Below, in pieces: positions 44,714 through 57,495 of a stretch of 64,000 nt of DNA (position 1 is its first letter; every line of letters starts with the position of its first letter). The translations under genes and the position numbers were made by a program. The notes beneath the pieces were generated by a model that saw only the letters and a list, made by a program, of their open reading frames with translations, was not told where the DNA came from and did no database searches. The DNA is from Phoronis australis (lineage: Eukaryota; Phoronida; Phoronidae): assembly GCA_002633005.1 (NCBI GenBank), contig NMRA01000158.1, positions 308,229 through 372,228 on the forward strand. The letters run 5' to 3'.

Positions 44714-47700
44714 CCACAACGTACTTAACTTTTCGGAAGTTTGTTAGTAGGGCATAAACTTGTGGCAGCAGAACAAATACTCAGAAATGAAATGTCACTT
44801 CTTTCCGTAAAATACAGTATCATGATTTTAACACCCAAACATATCTTGTTGAGTCCTAGCATGTAGTCTGATAGGCTGTCGAAAGTAATTCTAAGAGTTA
44901 AGCTGAAAAGATATTAGAGACTAAAGTAAACTAGTCAATCAGTGATGGTGTTTAAACACTTACTCTGTTTAAATGGCTGTAGGATCATACCATAAATGTT
45001 TTAAAATGTGATAACCAGACCTTCATGAATCTGGATTTTTTCTGTTATTTACAGGTTGGAGCAGGTGCTCCCCCTATTGGTGAAGTTAAAGTGGCCTACA
45101 AATATGGCCAAGGTCCATACAGAACGGCCGGAATGCTATTCAATGAAACAGTGTCAGTTGTACCAACCTTGAGAACATTTGGTGTTTACTATGATGACCC
45201 TAATCAGGTAATGTATTAGTACTGTATTGATTGAACTCTTGTGTTGTTCTAAATATCAAAGATTTGAAATATCGGCATCAATATTTTTAGTGTGCACACA
45301 CTTTGTAGCCAAAATGTTGAGCCAAGGTGGAACCCCATCTACAAGCACTCTTCAGAAGTATTGGCAATGGGCTAGTCATTGTTACTCGGCAGATTTTTTC
45401 GGAAAATCTGTAACTCTGCCATAAAATTTTTTGTTTGTTTTTGTTTGCAGGGTACAGGTTGCATTTCACATGCTATTGGTCAGTAGCTCGAGGCCTATTT
45501 TTGGTTGAAGCACGGCCCAAGATGGCAGGTTTTTGTCCGTTTTTCAAGTTTTGGGTTAGATTTTCATGATCCTTTAAGCAATTTGTCTGAAGTTTTACAC
45601 GTAGTTAGACCTCGTCAAGAGCTACATGCAATGTGTCGTCCATTTCTTGTTACGACTTACCATTGTCTAGTTATTCAAGACTTTCTGGTGGTTGTTGTCT
45701 TGGCGACTGTTTATTCCATGCTTTCTTGTCAACTGACCCTTGTTTTATACAGCTGCTTTTGTCTGATTGACATAAAATTTATTAAAATCATTATTTTGTC
45801 AATAGCTCGAGGTTTTTCTTTTGGGTTGAAATAAGACTTGAATTGGCACTGAGGTGTCCATTTTTGTATCTTTTCTTTATGAATCTTTCTGAAACTTGGT
45901 ATGGGAATAGGTCACACTAAGGGGGTATGGGAATAGGTCACACTAAGGGGGTATGGGAATAGGTCACACTAAGGGGGTATGGGAATAGGTCACACTAAGG
46001 GCTATCTGCATTATGTTTTCTATTTCTTGCTATGACTTAACCATTTTCGAGTCATTCCAAATTTTCTGCCAATGCCCATTGTTTTGACAGATCAGTCCTT
46101 GTTATCTTGTCGGTTGACTTCAGCTGTTAGTCACAATTTGTTGGATTGTCATGAAATTTGTACACATTATGTATTTTTGCGGTAGCTCAATGCCTAGTGT
46201 TTTTGATTGAAATTCTAATCCAGGTGGGGTTGTGGCAGCCATTTTTTGATCTTTCATTTACAGAACCCTAGCTTTGGTATCCTGTAGTAGATCTCTCTGA
46301 TAGTTCGTTTGTGAATACATGGTTGGCGCAGCACTGAAAAAAGTGGGTGGGCTATAGCCCCCCCCCCAGCCCCCTATGGTGCGCGGCCCATGGAATAGAT
46401 CTCCTCAAGGAATATCTGTACCATGGTATCTGCTTTTCACTNTGACTTCAGCTGTTAGTCACAATTTGTTGGATTGTCATGAAATTTGTACACATTATGT
46501 ATTTTTGCGGTAGCTCAATGCCTATGGTGCGCGGCCCATGGAATAGATCTCCTCAAGGAATATCTGTACCATGGTATCTGCTTTTCACTATGACTTACCT
46601 TTTTTAATAATTCAACATTTGCTGATCTGCTCTTTTTATTGAGGGATTTTTCGCTTCATCTACTGCGCAAGGATTCGGTCTGTTGTAAAAAGCCTCCATA
46701 TACCCGGTTCTATACAAGACTGTGTTTCTTAACCATTTTCACCATCATCATAATCATAATCATCTGTTAATCATCATTTTTCAGTGAATTTTTCCTAGTG
46801 TCACTCTCTAGAGCACTTTCACTACCACTCTTATCATGTTTAAGTGCTATGAGCATTACATTTGTGAGTCATTCGTCTGCGGAGGTGTATTGATTTTTGC
46901 TGCTGGTTCAGTCTTATAGTACTAGTAGCCATTTGAAAACGAGCTTTTTATTTTCATCCTTTGTAAAATAATACGTTAGTTTTTTAAAGCCAAGAGTTTA
47001 GTGAAAGTGTGAACAAAAAGAAGTTTAATTTTTTAATGTAAAACTATATTAATTTGGAATCACATGCATTGGAAAGGTTTGATTCTTTGTCTCTATTTCT
47101 TCTGTTATTCGTACATTTTGGCTATGTCCTTTCTTCTGTCGTTGTCTTTGAACTTCTTATTTGAGGAATCCTGCATGGTCAGGCGTCAATGTTTAAGTAA
47201 ATCAACAAGAAACTTTGTCATTGGATATAACAAATGCTGAACCCTGTGTTTGGGGTCAAACACGAATCTATGGACACCAAGGTGCTTGAAGAACCACAAA
47301 CACTAGAAATGCATGGAAACTGAAAGTGGGGTCAACTTTTAAGAGCAGTCCTTGTGGTAGTGCATGAAATCCTCATGACTGATGACGTCAACCAAGAGAA
47401 TTTTTCCATTTACATTTAATGTTCAAAATGTGAGGTACAGTTGAGCACGAGCGATCAGCATTTCTGACATCTGGTGACACTGCAACATTTATGACTTGCC
47501 ACGCCCCAGATACAGACATTCCATAGCATTTGATCAAATAGTCAAGGGCTGTTTTTATTTTGTGCATAACGCATTTTGGTCATGATAGACCGACCCGAAT
47601 AACCTCTCCTCGTTTTTGGGTCGGTGGGATGTGTCATGTTTATACTCCCTGTAACCCCCGAGATTCTTTCACGAGCATTTCGCGTTATAGTGAATCAGCT

Positions 47701-50331
47701 ATTTCGACCATACACAAGTCACATTAAAATGCTAGGTGCTTGAGCTTTAGAGAAACTTTAATTTTCAAATCATATAAAGCATACATTGTTATATGACTTG
47801 GTGGCCAGCAAAGGCACGGGCTGCTAATGGCTGACCACCGAGTAACAATAAATTAAATAGATATTAACAATTAAGAAGAATAATATAAATAACAACAGAA
47901 ACAAGTACATCAACAATGAAATGAGATACAATGCAAGTTTATTTAAAAACGTTAAGTTAAATGTGTTTTACAAAGAATTAAACACCCGAGAATATTGATA
48001 CAAGGGAAACCATTGATTTTTACAAGATGTTTCTCTTATGGTAATATCTCTGGTTTTGTGAAACGTATCGTGTGGTTGCAACCAGTGATATTGTTAACCT
48101 GTGTTATTCACTTCAGGTATCGGAAGACAAGCTACGTTACGCTGTGGGGGCGATACTGGCTGAGAATGAGGCTGAGGTGGACCCAGAGATGGAGGAGTCA
48201 CTGAAGAAGAATGGTTTCAAGTTCGCCACATTCCCCGCCGTTGACAATGCCGTTAAAGCAAAGTTTCCTTTCAACACAACAGTATCTATATTCATAGCCA
48301 TCGCCAGAGTGTACCCGGCGTTGAGTCGTTATGTTAAGGTGAGATATTCCTATGTGGTTTCATTTCCCATATTTTACCAATAAAACAAAATGGTGGTTTT
48401 GTTGAACGCGAGAGATGACAATTGTATGCACACACTGTCTGTTTGTAGGATTTCTTCCAACCAGATGATATTTAGGATGGGGTCTAATCTTTGATTCGAA
48501 ATCGAACTCAAGATCATGAATTACATTTTCCATTCTACTTTAGTACAAACTCATGATAAGTGTCTGTTTTTGCGTGCTCAAGTATTTTATAGTTTTTTTC
48601 AGGTTAGTGTATAATTTTAAGTTTGCACTTGATGAACCTTAAATTTGAGCTACATACTTGAGATTTCATGTTTAGGCTCGATCTCATAGCTTGAATACTG
48701 GGGTCATCAGGTACAAACGAGGATTAGGCAGTCATCCACGTAAGATACTCTAGCCCTGAATAGTAGGCGTTTATCTTTAGTTTGGACTTAAGTAGAACCA
48801 AAAAAGTCAAAATAATTTTGAGTATTTTGAGTGCAAAGATTAGACTCTGAGGGCTGGTATTTTATATGAGTGGTTCATGCATATGATTTGATTCACCTGC
48901 ATACATTAACATATGATTGTCTGGTACCCTTGAATAGGTTACTTTTTGTAAAGCACTACCTTAGGTCTGTCCTTCTTCACACTACATAATTCTATGAATC
49001 ATAAATAAATTATGACGATTGATTTGTCTATTTGTGCCGTAGTAGCCATACGTCACAGCCTTAGTCCTTCCTCAGTGTTTCTCAGCATAAAAAGAACAGG
49101 TTGTGGTGCCACAAGAGACAACATCACTCATCAGTAACTACACAGAAGGCACATCTTGTATTATTACAAACCCACTTCTGTATCTGTTGCAACTGTTGTA
49201 CTTTATTGCTGTAGAAGCCAGGTGACTTTTTATGTGTAAGTGCATGAGATATGTGATTCACTCATAGACTGAGCACGTTGGAACTCACTCTCACTAATTA
49301 TTGCTTGTCTCTGAGAATCTTTTAACTCGTACTAATTAAGACCAGGACTAAGGGAAATACCATAGAAACTCTTTGAGGAAAATTAGGGTTTCGTGTTTTA
49401 GGCAAGCACGACAATTTTTTTATTTCACGCACGTTCCAACTTTGCCCACTTTTCTGTCGTGAAATTGGAATCAGAATCTCGTTATTAAAGTGTGGATCAT
49501 TAGGCATGGTTTGTTTCAAACGCACCCGGCATGTCTGCTGAAACAAATTGTTTCTACCTATGTTTTCCATCTACCTAAATTTACATGCATTTGTATCTGG
49601 CTGTATTGTGAAAAGAATGCGCAATTTGTTTCTGAAGCATTGAAATTGGGCCAGAAATGAGAAAGTTACAAATTGCACCGATGTTAGTCGTGGAGTCGTC
49701 TGTCACACTTCCAACACCAGCTGATCTACAAACATTCACATGAAACTGCGACTAGATTTTTTGTGATGATCTTGTCCTTCATTACAAGAATATAACCTTA
49801 CATAACCTGCTTGGGTGATGTCTACGTAATGTTTCATGCACATTTTGAGTTCAATATTTTGCCTAATGACTCCAAAAATGTTGGATTTTTCTTTAGAAGC
49901 ATTCATATTGTATCTCTTGTAATTATGAGTTTCGGATTTTATTTGATCAGGAGAAGAAGCTGTGCGCACATCCAGTGTTAGAGATTTATGACGACATGAC
50001 GATCCACTTCATGATGCCTCTGTCAAGACAGGATGATTTTTACGTTCCGGAGACGACGGGTGAAAATGAGGCTGGTGATGTCGGCAGTGTCAGCGATGAA
50101 TCTGATATAAGTGTTGTGGACAAAAGCAGTGGCGAATCACCCATGGTGTCCCCTGATGATAGTGAAAACCTGATTCCAAAAATTAAGCTGAGCTTGCCCC
50201 ATGAGCATTCCGGTGCTGGGGACACAGCAGTGCCATCTGTTGGTGATAGAGAAAGCGATGCTGGGTCAGAGCACAGTTCAGGGTCCTCGTTTGAAAAGAT
50301 TGAAGAGGATGAGTTGTCGCCAAACAATTAA
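40301..50331 (+). CDS. TEX264: TEX264 homologue, ER-phagy receptor, 4 exons, 286 aa
   Basis: TEX264 is a single-pass ER protein that binds ATG8/LC3 proteins to drive selective autophagy of the ER and helps clear DNA-protein crosslinks at the nuclear envelope. Exons: 40301-40405, 45055-45207, 48117-48338, 49951-50331; all introns GT-AG, phase 0, total 861 nt. Residues 5-28 (WLIVGIVVMVLLIILTIVGI...) are the N-terminal membrane anchor. Residues 36-190 form the GyrI-like domain, with family landmarks PPIGEVKVAYKYGQGPYRTA, VYYDDPNQVSEDKLRYAVGA, FPFNTTVSIFIAIARVYPAL and IHFMMPLSRQDDFYVPE. The remainder is an acidic, serine-rich disordered tail holding FEKI at 274-277. Human TEX264 is 313 residues with its motif at nearly the same position. 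Introns 1 and 2 carry copies of one dispersed repeat. Confidence 0.95.
40765..41815. repeat. Dispersed ~1-kb repeat, copy in TEX264 intron 1
   Basis: Starts near a palindrome ACTTGGCGAAA/TTTCGCCAAGT (40774-40799) and ends near a second TTTCGCCAAGT (about 41780). The left part (CTACAGCTGTCGCAATTTTC ... TCACGAAATTTGCACACAAC) and the right part (GATCGTCGTCGTCGTCCTCC ... CACTCT-like) match segments of 45478-46860. The aspartate-rich - strand open frame at 41811-41491 is the GTC/ATC microsatellite read backwards and is not a gene. Confidence 0.5.
42371..42527. mobile_element. hAT-like MITE (GTGGATTT...GGATATGCCCC)
   Basis: Ends TTGGTGGATTTGGGGAGGGG and AAATCCTGGATATGCCCCTG are imperfect inverted repeats of the CAGNGGCGGATCCAGG type seen in many animal hAT elements. 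Interior CATTTGGCAGTTCGAGGATG matches the copy at 56079-56251. Confidence 0.55.
44641..44716. repeat. (CA)n microsatellite
   Basis: About 75 bases of CA dinucleotides with occasional CCA and CGC interruptions, in TEX264 intron 1. Confidence 0.95.
45899..45999. repeat. 26-bp tandem repeat, nearly 4 units
   Basis: GTATGGGAATAGGTCACACT AAGGGG repeats four times with no mismatches, so the expansion is recent. Confidence 0.9.
46115..46441. repeat. Allelic duplication block 3, copy A
   Basis: Flanked on the right by the single N at 46442. Relative to copy B it has about 180 extra bases (roughly 46197-46376) between CTCAATGCCTA and CTATGGTGCGCGG. Lies in TEX264 intron 2. Confidence 0.85.
46443..46589. 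repeat. Allelic duplication block 3, copy B
   Basis: Starts TGACTTCAGCTGTTAGTCAC immediately after the N and ends CTGCTTTTCACTA, the same sequence that precedes the N in copy A. Confidence 0.85.
48480..48848. mobile_element. Foldback MITE, older copy, TEX264 intron 3
   Basis: GTCTAATCTTTG (48482-48493) pairs perfectly with CAAAGATTAGAC (48834-48845). Interior GAACTCAAGATCATGAATTA and TTTAGTACAAACTCATGATA resemble the left arm of the 51148-51540 element. Confidence 0.6.
50290..50301 (+). other. LC3-interacting region (FEKI) codons of TEX264
   Basis: Encodes F274-E-K-I277 preceded by SGSS and followed by EEDE. It fits the [WFY]xx[LIV] core flanked by acidic residues and phosphorylatable serines, matching the functional motif SSFEEL of vertebrate TEX264 in context and position. 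Confidence 0.85.
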
Positions 50332-51147
50332 ATTCATACTGTACTACTAAAATAGCAAGTATTGTATACTCATATTTAAAAATGTATTAAGCCATTGGTG
50401 TCATTGTAAATTGCTGTGATTGTTGGGAGTCGTGGCAATTTTGAAATAGAATTTTAGGTTAATGGACTGGTGACATTTTTTTTTTAAAGATTACTCTCAA
50501 TTTGAGCGTTCCTGTAGCAAAAAGTTGACACCAGAAAAAATTCATTGATGATTTTGAACCAACTTAATAGTTAAGTCTTTTACTTTTGTCCCCTGTTAAT
50601 TATCAGGTTAAGTCTGTGAAAGTGTTGTGGGTAACATGTGGGCACCGATGAATTGTTTCTTTCTTCTTTTAGTTAGAATCTGTTACTGCTTAGGTTTAGT
50701 CAACAGACTTGAATCAGGCTGTGGGATCAACACTCCTCCGCCACCACCAAAACTTAGTTCTCGGACGTGAAATGTGCCCTGCATACCTTCCTCTCTTACA
50801 TTATTGTAATTGAAACTGGCAGTGCCTTATGCCCTCTGTTGTGTATTTTCACTAAGGAGGTGGTGACAGTTGAAGTATTCCTATCAAACGGATTCTTGAT
50901 AACGTAATGGGCTCACAATAGTTTGACCTAATATCAGAAACACAGCAGCTGGTGACCATGAGAATCTGAAAAACAATCATGGTAAATTGAATGCAATTCA
51001 ACTATAATCTCAGGCACAAGGTCCGCTGTGTTCATGTCTCCACCTGGTGGCAGTAATTCCAGAAAGTTCTGACTACTTGATCGTGCCAACTGAAGCCATT
51101 TGTCAAAAAATTACAGGTAGGGTATGTTAATAATCCAGGTGTCTCCT

Positions 51148-51540
51148 GGTCCCGGGTTGTAATTTTTTACTCAAAATGGAAGAAATTATGTTTGGCAATT
51201 TCTCTTCTACTTTTGCGCGAACTCAAGATAAGTGGCTGATTGTGCTTTAGTACATAGTGACTTGCATGGATAATCTTTTAGACCTAGTTTGCAGTTGATA
51301 AACCCAGCATTGAGGCTAAACGTGCGAGCTTGAACTCGGGATTTCGAGTTTTTACTCGAGTTTGTATCACCAATGTAAGGGTCATTAAGTGCGAAGTTGG
51401 ACTAGAAACTCATATGCATAAACTATAATGTATTTGAGCAGTCAAATAACCACTTCTCTCGAGTTCGCACAAAAGTAGCAGAGAAATTGCCAAAAATAAT
51501 TTCGAGTTCGTTTTGAGTACAGAAATTAGATTCCCGCTCC
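51148..51540. mobile_element. Foldback MITE with ~80-bp inverted arms
   Basis: Left arm ...AATTATGTTTGGCAATTTCT C-TTCTACTTTTG-GCGAACTC and right arm GAGTTCGCACAAAAGTAGCA GAGAAATTGCCAAAAATAAT are inverted copies. The centre is rich in ACTCGAG/CGAGTT motifs. Same family as 48480-48848 but less decayed. Confidence 0.75.
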
Positions 51541-53611
51541 AGTTATTACCCCTGATAGTTGTACAGACAAGAACCAACTGGGACAAAAATGAAGATTTTT
51601 CTATATGCGGCCTTTGTAAAGAATGTCAAAGTATAGCATCATCAACTGCCTGTTTCAGGAATGCTAAAATTCTGGCCAATTGATTTCTTTAAAAATGTTA
51701 TTCAGCTAGCATATTGAGTACTAGTGCCAGCTAAAACCTAAAATACTTCATCATTTTACGTCATAAGTGATGTCAGTTTTCACTAGCATAAGTGGTGTAA
51801 AAGCTTTCTGTGTTACTGTAATAAAATCTGGCTATTGTAACAGAAAACAGCTCTGCTTAAAATACTATTGACAAAGCAAAGGGCTCATGTTTTAAGTATA
51901 AATGCTGGAGATTTCAGAAACATTCGTTTTTGCGAGCTAATTTTACATTCACACAAGCTTTTTTGTAAACGTGTATTTCTGACCACTGCGTCCTTTTGTG
52001 TCATGTACTTGGTATACCAGCTAAGGTTCACTGTGTCAGCAGTTAATTAGCTTTAAAAGGAAAGTCCAGCAATGCCTGAATTGCCAACTGATACGTTTGA
52101 AACAATGCAATCATCTGTTTAAATTTGAGAAATTTATGACACACTGTTCTAATATGTGTGGAGCATGGAAAACAATCTCAAATGTGCCCCGTGGGTGCTT
52201 TTTCAAACCTTGGTTAAAAAGAGCTCCTTGTGAGCTCTGGCTAATGGGATTTGTTTCAAAAATCCCTGATGTATACTGTTTGAATTTAATTGGGGTTGTT
52301 TCAAAAATCCTCCCTGATATATACTGCTTGAAGTTAGGATTCATGAAATCTTGAAATTGGTTCATTTTAGCACTGAACTAGGTTGCTGTCAATGGAAATT
52401 TTTATAACTGTCTCAAAGTATTTGTAGGAATACTCCATTCTAACTGTTTTTTTTTTCTCGTGCACCTGTGCTGACATTTTGTTCAACTGGTTTCCTTTCT
52501 GATAGAGAGAATCATTAGAATATTGAAGTTCATGACAGCATTTTCCCGTTCAGTGACTTTACTAGACATGAAAGGTTGTGGGCATGTGATAACAGCTAGC
52601 TTCTTTGTTAACTGCTAAGTACAGTCTTTTGTCTGGTATGACAACAGGCAGGCCAATTATCTACCAGTCTTATTACAGAACACAAACCCAGAGCAAATTG
52701 GTACGTTCATTCGGAAAGAATAAATTGTAGTAACTTTGGTTGTAGTTGGGCGATTTTGGCAATTCAAAAACTAAACATGATCACCATTTGAGGAGGATTT
52801 CAGAAATGCTATTGGTTTATGTTCAAATATGTTAACAACACAGCCCAGCCAGTCAGGCTAGATATGATCTTTTGGGAGATTAGAGCAATTATCGAACAAA
52901 AGAGAGCTGGCCCTCCAACCATTTATACCAGAATGGAGTTAATCAGTGATGTAAGATATTGGCTACAGGTGTCATCTTCCCAACTTGTTTGTGTGCTATA
53001 GAATCGAACAAGTTGGGAGCAACGGGAAAACACGATAATGAAGTATTTCAGCCTTCATTCCAACCCACAGATTATGTGCTTGAATTTTTAGAGAGTCTGT
53101 CCTCTCTCTATGCTACAGCTGCGTTTCCTAGTGCTTAATAGGTGGTATTTAATCATCTGAAATAGAAACAACTGAAATGTTTTCGGGACAACATTGTACT
53201 GACATGCAGTTACACAGGGTAGTCATGAGTAAGCTGCCGAGTTATGGACTCTATCCAGTATAGGTTTGATGTTATATTGACGAAAATGGTCAGTTTTTTC
53301 CATGTATGGGGAGACATTGACAAACACTTCTACTGATATGAGATAAAAAATGTAATTGCACCATTTTGATTGATATTCGTTCTTTTCACTGGGAGTTCTG
53401 ACTGTACATCGGGTACTGTTGCCTCAATGTCACTTAGCACAGCTACGAGTTACTATTCTGACTTGCGTGTTTCCAATGCCTATGTGGTATGAAGTTTGTA
53501 AGATGGTATTTGAGGTCAGTTGAAATGCAATTTTCGAAATACTTTTTCATGGACCAAAAGAGGCCCGGTTTTGGTGATTTCATCCAAAGCCTGTCCTGAC
53601 ACTTAGTGTGT

Positions 53612-53857
53612 GTGTGTTTGGAATTTTCCTTTTTTTAAGAGGATTTTCTCTTTTTTGGTTTCCATTTTCTTTTATTTGATTTCCAGTTTCCTCTTTCTCC
53701 GTCCTTTTTATCGTTATTTTGGCTAGGTTTAGTTCAGTTAAATTTTACAACACAAAAATATTTTTGTCACACAAGCCTGTTTATTTGTGGAAAAGTGCCT
53801 ATTTTTGTGGAAAAGTTTCCTCTTTTCCATCTTTGGTTATTCCTAGCCCTGTGAGAC
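53612..53857. mobile_element. Short MITE, TTGGAATTTTCC family
   Basis: TTTGGAATTTTCC at the left, TTCCTAGCCCTG at the right, and interior TTCTCTTTTTTGGTTTCCAT plus CCAGTTTCCTCTTTCTCCGT identical in layout to 38616-38846 and 61254-61473. Confidence 0.55.
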
Positions 53858-56078
53858 TCTTTGAGATATAGCAAGTGGAATACAGAAGTAGCCCTCAGTT
53901 ATTGGCTGTGTCAGGAAGTGTATTCCGTGCTTCAGGACGGGCCCGTCTTTCTCTGCAGCCCTTTATTGACATGATGCCAAAGTGTTACGTCAGGCTAAGG
54001 CTAGCCTTAGTCAGAATCAGTGACTAAATGTGGAGTTTTCTTACTTATGTCTCAAGTTTTTTAAGTGTTGATAAATTCTGTATCAAGACGGCGAAAAGGA
54101 ACGTACGTCCCGATCGCAGACCACCATTCAGCCCCCAAGGCAACAAGTTGTGCTGTTCATGGCCTCGATTGGGGTCATAATGGAAGTAACGTTTGACCAA
54201 TGTCCTCAGTTCAATACTGATGTTGAGTAGTGCGCCAGTGATATACCGTTATACCCTAATGTTGTGCAGATTGTTTCTCATCTTTAATCTTGTTTTCTTG
54301 AAATTTGTATCATTTAAGTTTTCAACCGGATTCATTTATTCAAAAAGATCAAGATTTCTTCAACCTTAAGCGTGAACCTTTCAAAGTTTACAAAGTATAA
54401 AAGCTGGCATGAAAATTTTGAAACATCCAGTTGAGAAAACAGATCAAATTTGAGTCTAATACTGTATGTAAATCAATAAATATTTACAGGGACCAGAGTT
54501 AGTTGCTTCCTCGTAGACAATGCTCAGCATGCTGGTAGACTAGTCACGAGTCGACCGAAAACGAAACCCGTGGTGCGCCGTTACCAATTTCCGACTCTAG
54601 AGACCCTGAACCCTAGCTCGGAGCAAGTCAAGAAATTTTCTAGGCAAAATGTCTAGCTTTGATGAAAGTTTGTATTGTTTTTAACTTAGGCCTAACAGGT
54701 GGTGCAGACCATCCAGGTACTTTTCATTTTTAAAAAGCGTAGTGCTAGCTGGCCTCCGTCACATGAGCGTCCCGTCCAGAAAAAACGCTGTTTACGTCAT
54801 CAGTCTATACAGTGGTCACCTGCGATTCCAAAACGAATAAAAGACACGTCAGACCTGTACAGTCAATGCTCTATCAGTCATTTGTAAAAGAAGTTCGATT
54901 TATCTTCGCCAGAAGCGGAAGAACCAGCCAACGAATTTTTTAAAAACAATTTCCATCTGTGTACGAATGTTTGGTTGCCGGTAAATAAAACGCTAAGACA
55001 CGATTTTCCCTCGGTCATACCTATTATGAAAACAATTGTGCATTTTTTGCAAATCTATTCTAGTGCTAAATAAAATCGGAAGTTTAAAATTTCCAAAAAT
55101 ATCGCGAAAATTGAAAAGCCAGGAATTGACTCATCATTTTTTACGTGCTGTAGTGGAAGTCGCCGCAAATAACTCGCACATTTAATTTTAGCAAATAGAC
55201 AATGCTTTTAAAGAATTGCTAAGAGAAGCAATGAAATATAGAATTGTTAATTAATTCCATTTTTTAATGAAGGCCATGCGCCCATCGTCCAAAAACAGCA
55301 ATCAGACATTTAAGCGCATAACTTTTCACGGAGGTAAACAACTGGGAAAACACAATTTACATATTTATGTTGACAAAAGCCAGTCAAGGGTTTATATACG
55401 GAAAGGTGGTTGCAACTACTTGGCAACATGCCTTTCTCTAGGTGCAATTTAAAAGAAAATTGGGCTCGTCTTCAATAATATTAAGGTAAAAAGGACACAA
55501 TATGTCCGCCTTGTAAATATTTAAGTGTGTTCTGCCCACTTTCTACACTCTTTCACAGTGCTTTTAGTATAGGTGGCGCTGTGTCAGAGTTCTGTAGTCC
55601 TACCTACTTTTAGTTTGTGATGAAAACCGAAAACGTGCACTGGCCATATTCAGTAATCACACTGAGGTCAGTAATTTCCCTAGTTAAATTCAATCATAAA
55701 TTGATTATAAAAATACCGTTTAGAAAAAACGCTTTACTTTGTCGCCAACCTTGCAAATAATCCCTTTTTCTTTGCGTGAAATATTTGCAGAAATTAATTC
55801 TCACATATGACACCGCCATATTCAACCAAACTTCATAAATGCCATAACAAATAATTTTGATATTTAAACAACACAACTCGTAATTTCTCAAGGTTTTGGT
55901 CTTTAGTAAGAAAAGAATTTTTTTAGTATCATAACATAGGAAAAGTAATTTACTATACTAAGAGGTTGAATTACGAACATTTTAGAAAAAAAATGAATCG
56001 CTCAGAAGGACTGTTTGTCAAACAATCGAATAATTACAATTGCCACTGTAGTCGATTCCCGTGTGAATGGGTTGTGTA

Positions 56079-56251
56079 CAGTGGCGGATTTAGGAGGGGG
56101 GGGNGGACAAGGTACCATGCCCCCCCCCCTCTAAAATTCTCCCAGATTACATTTGGCAGTTCGGGGGTGTGAATGTCTGACGGACAAATTCCTGGCAAAT
56201 ACTCTGCCCTGTTCCCCTCTCCCCCAACTCGAAATCCTGGATCCACCCCTG
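56079..56251. mobile_element. hAT-like MITE, about 173 bp
   Basis: CAGTGGCGGATTTAGG at the left and CCTGGATCCACCCCTG at the right are imperfect inverted repeats of the common animal hAT terminal sequence. G and C homopolymers inside explain the single N at 56104, which here looks like an unresolved base rather than a contig join. Confidence 0.65.
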
Positions 56252-57495
56252 TTGTATTCCCCGAGATCAAGCTCTGCTCATCGAAATGACGCACCTTGCC
56301 ACTGTTATTGTAAAACCTGATACCAAATGCCATTGAGCACGAACGCGTGATTTCTTGGCCAAGCGAAGCACCATCTCCATTACCGTAACAAATGCAATTA
56401 CGATTATTGAGTCTTAAAGAACCATGCCGGACTTCTCTCATTGGTAGTCAATTGCTTAGGCCCACAGTGCGCTGTTGTCTACCAGAGACCGTATTCGTCT
56501 TTGCCCGTTTACTGTGATTTCATGTTTTCCCACACTACCGGGCGAGTAGCCAACAGGAGATTGGGTGTCTGAACACACAGAAAAAAAGACACCTGTCAGT
56601 TGAAACAGGGTGTTCCGTTATTAATTTTTATGCTTTGGCAGCAAAAAGGCTCCGTCTTGCAACATATTAGATATTAGGTTGCGTCAACAGAACGACAAAA
56701 TCCGGATTCAATAAACACCGCTACGCAAATGCATACGCAAATGATCCTGGCGGTGTTGAAAAGAACTCCTTGTCGGCCATATTGGCGTTTTTCTAGCAGA
56801 CGGCATTTAGTTGACTGAGATTTTACGAAAGACAATTGATAGATCCTCTTTGATGTCTCCACCTTGAATCAAGTGCTTCGGTAAAGTAAATTAAAACAAT
56901 CAACTTTTTATACACATACGTTTCACTTGACTATTTTAGTGACGCACTGCTCTTCTCGGACGCAGGGCAACTCATTTCTCCAGAGGGCCAGATCATAAAA
57001 ATATTGCAGGCAGTCTGGTGCTCGTTGTAGTCTACAGTTGTTGTAGACCAGACGTGGGCAGACCGCTACTTTGGTACATGTAGTAGGCTATGCAACGTAA
57101 TAAAAATAGAGAAAGCACCATACAGAGCTTCAAGGTTTGTACTTCTTCATATACTCAACATTGTGTCACTCAGTGTTCATTATTACTAATTAGAATAAAC
57201 TTATTAGGCCTAAACGTTGTTTTTATTTGGTTTACTTAGTTATATCTGACACTGACTGACTGAATGAATGCAAACACTTAGGATTTTGTGAGTTACACAA
57301 TCGGAAATCAAAATTATTTTCAAATTCAGAGTAACGTGCTCTATGAATATTGGTCTTTTACATTAGTCTATTTTTCTATGTATAGGTAAATAAAACAAGA
57401 ATGGATCATCTGATATTTTCGAATATAATTACATCCTTCGTCAACAGAAACAAAAATAAAGTAAAATACTATTTTTCTGACATTTACTTGCAGAA

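Larger units (their letters stand above)
45478..46860. repeat. Degenerate dispersed repeat, copy in TEX264 intron 2
   Basis: Repeated motifs TAGCTCGAGG/TAGCTCAATG, GATTGTCATGAAATTTGTAC and CTATGACTTA show internal periodicity of roughly 300-350 bp, and the block as a whole resembles 40765-41815. It contains the 26-bp array and allelic block 3. Single-exon frames within it are not supported as genes. Confidence 0.45.
50332..57495. other. Intergenic region between TEX264 and the ATPase beta gene
   Basis: Holds the TEX264 3' UTR at its left edge, a foldback MITE (51148-51540), a CTTGG-family MITE (53612-53857) and a hAT-like MITE (56079-56251). Several short open frames lack splice context, homology or codon bias. 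The promoter and leader of the ATPase beta gene should be near the right end. Confidence 0.5.

Noticed and set aside
54690-54715. Possible 18-nt microexon GTGGTGCAGACCATCCAG between AG and GT
   Set aside because: Too short to judge, no gene on either side that needs it.
56101-56107. Single N at 56104 as another haplotype join
   Set aside because: No duplicated flank; it lies in a G homopolymer, so it is more likely an unresolved base.
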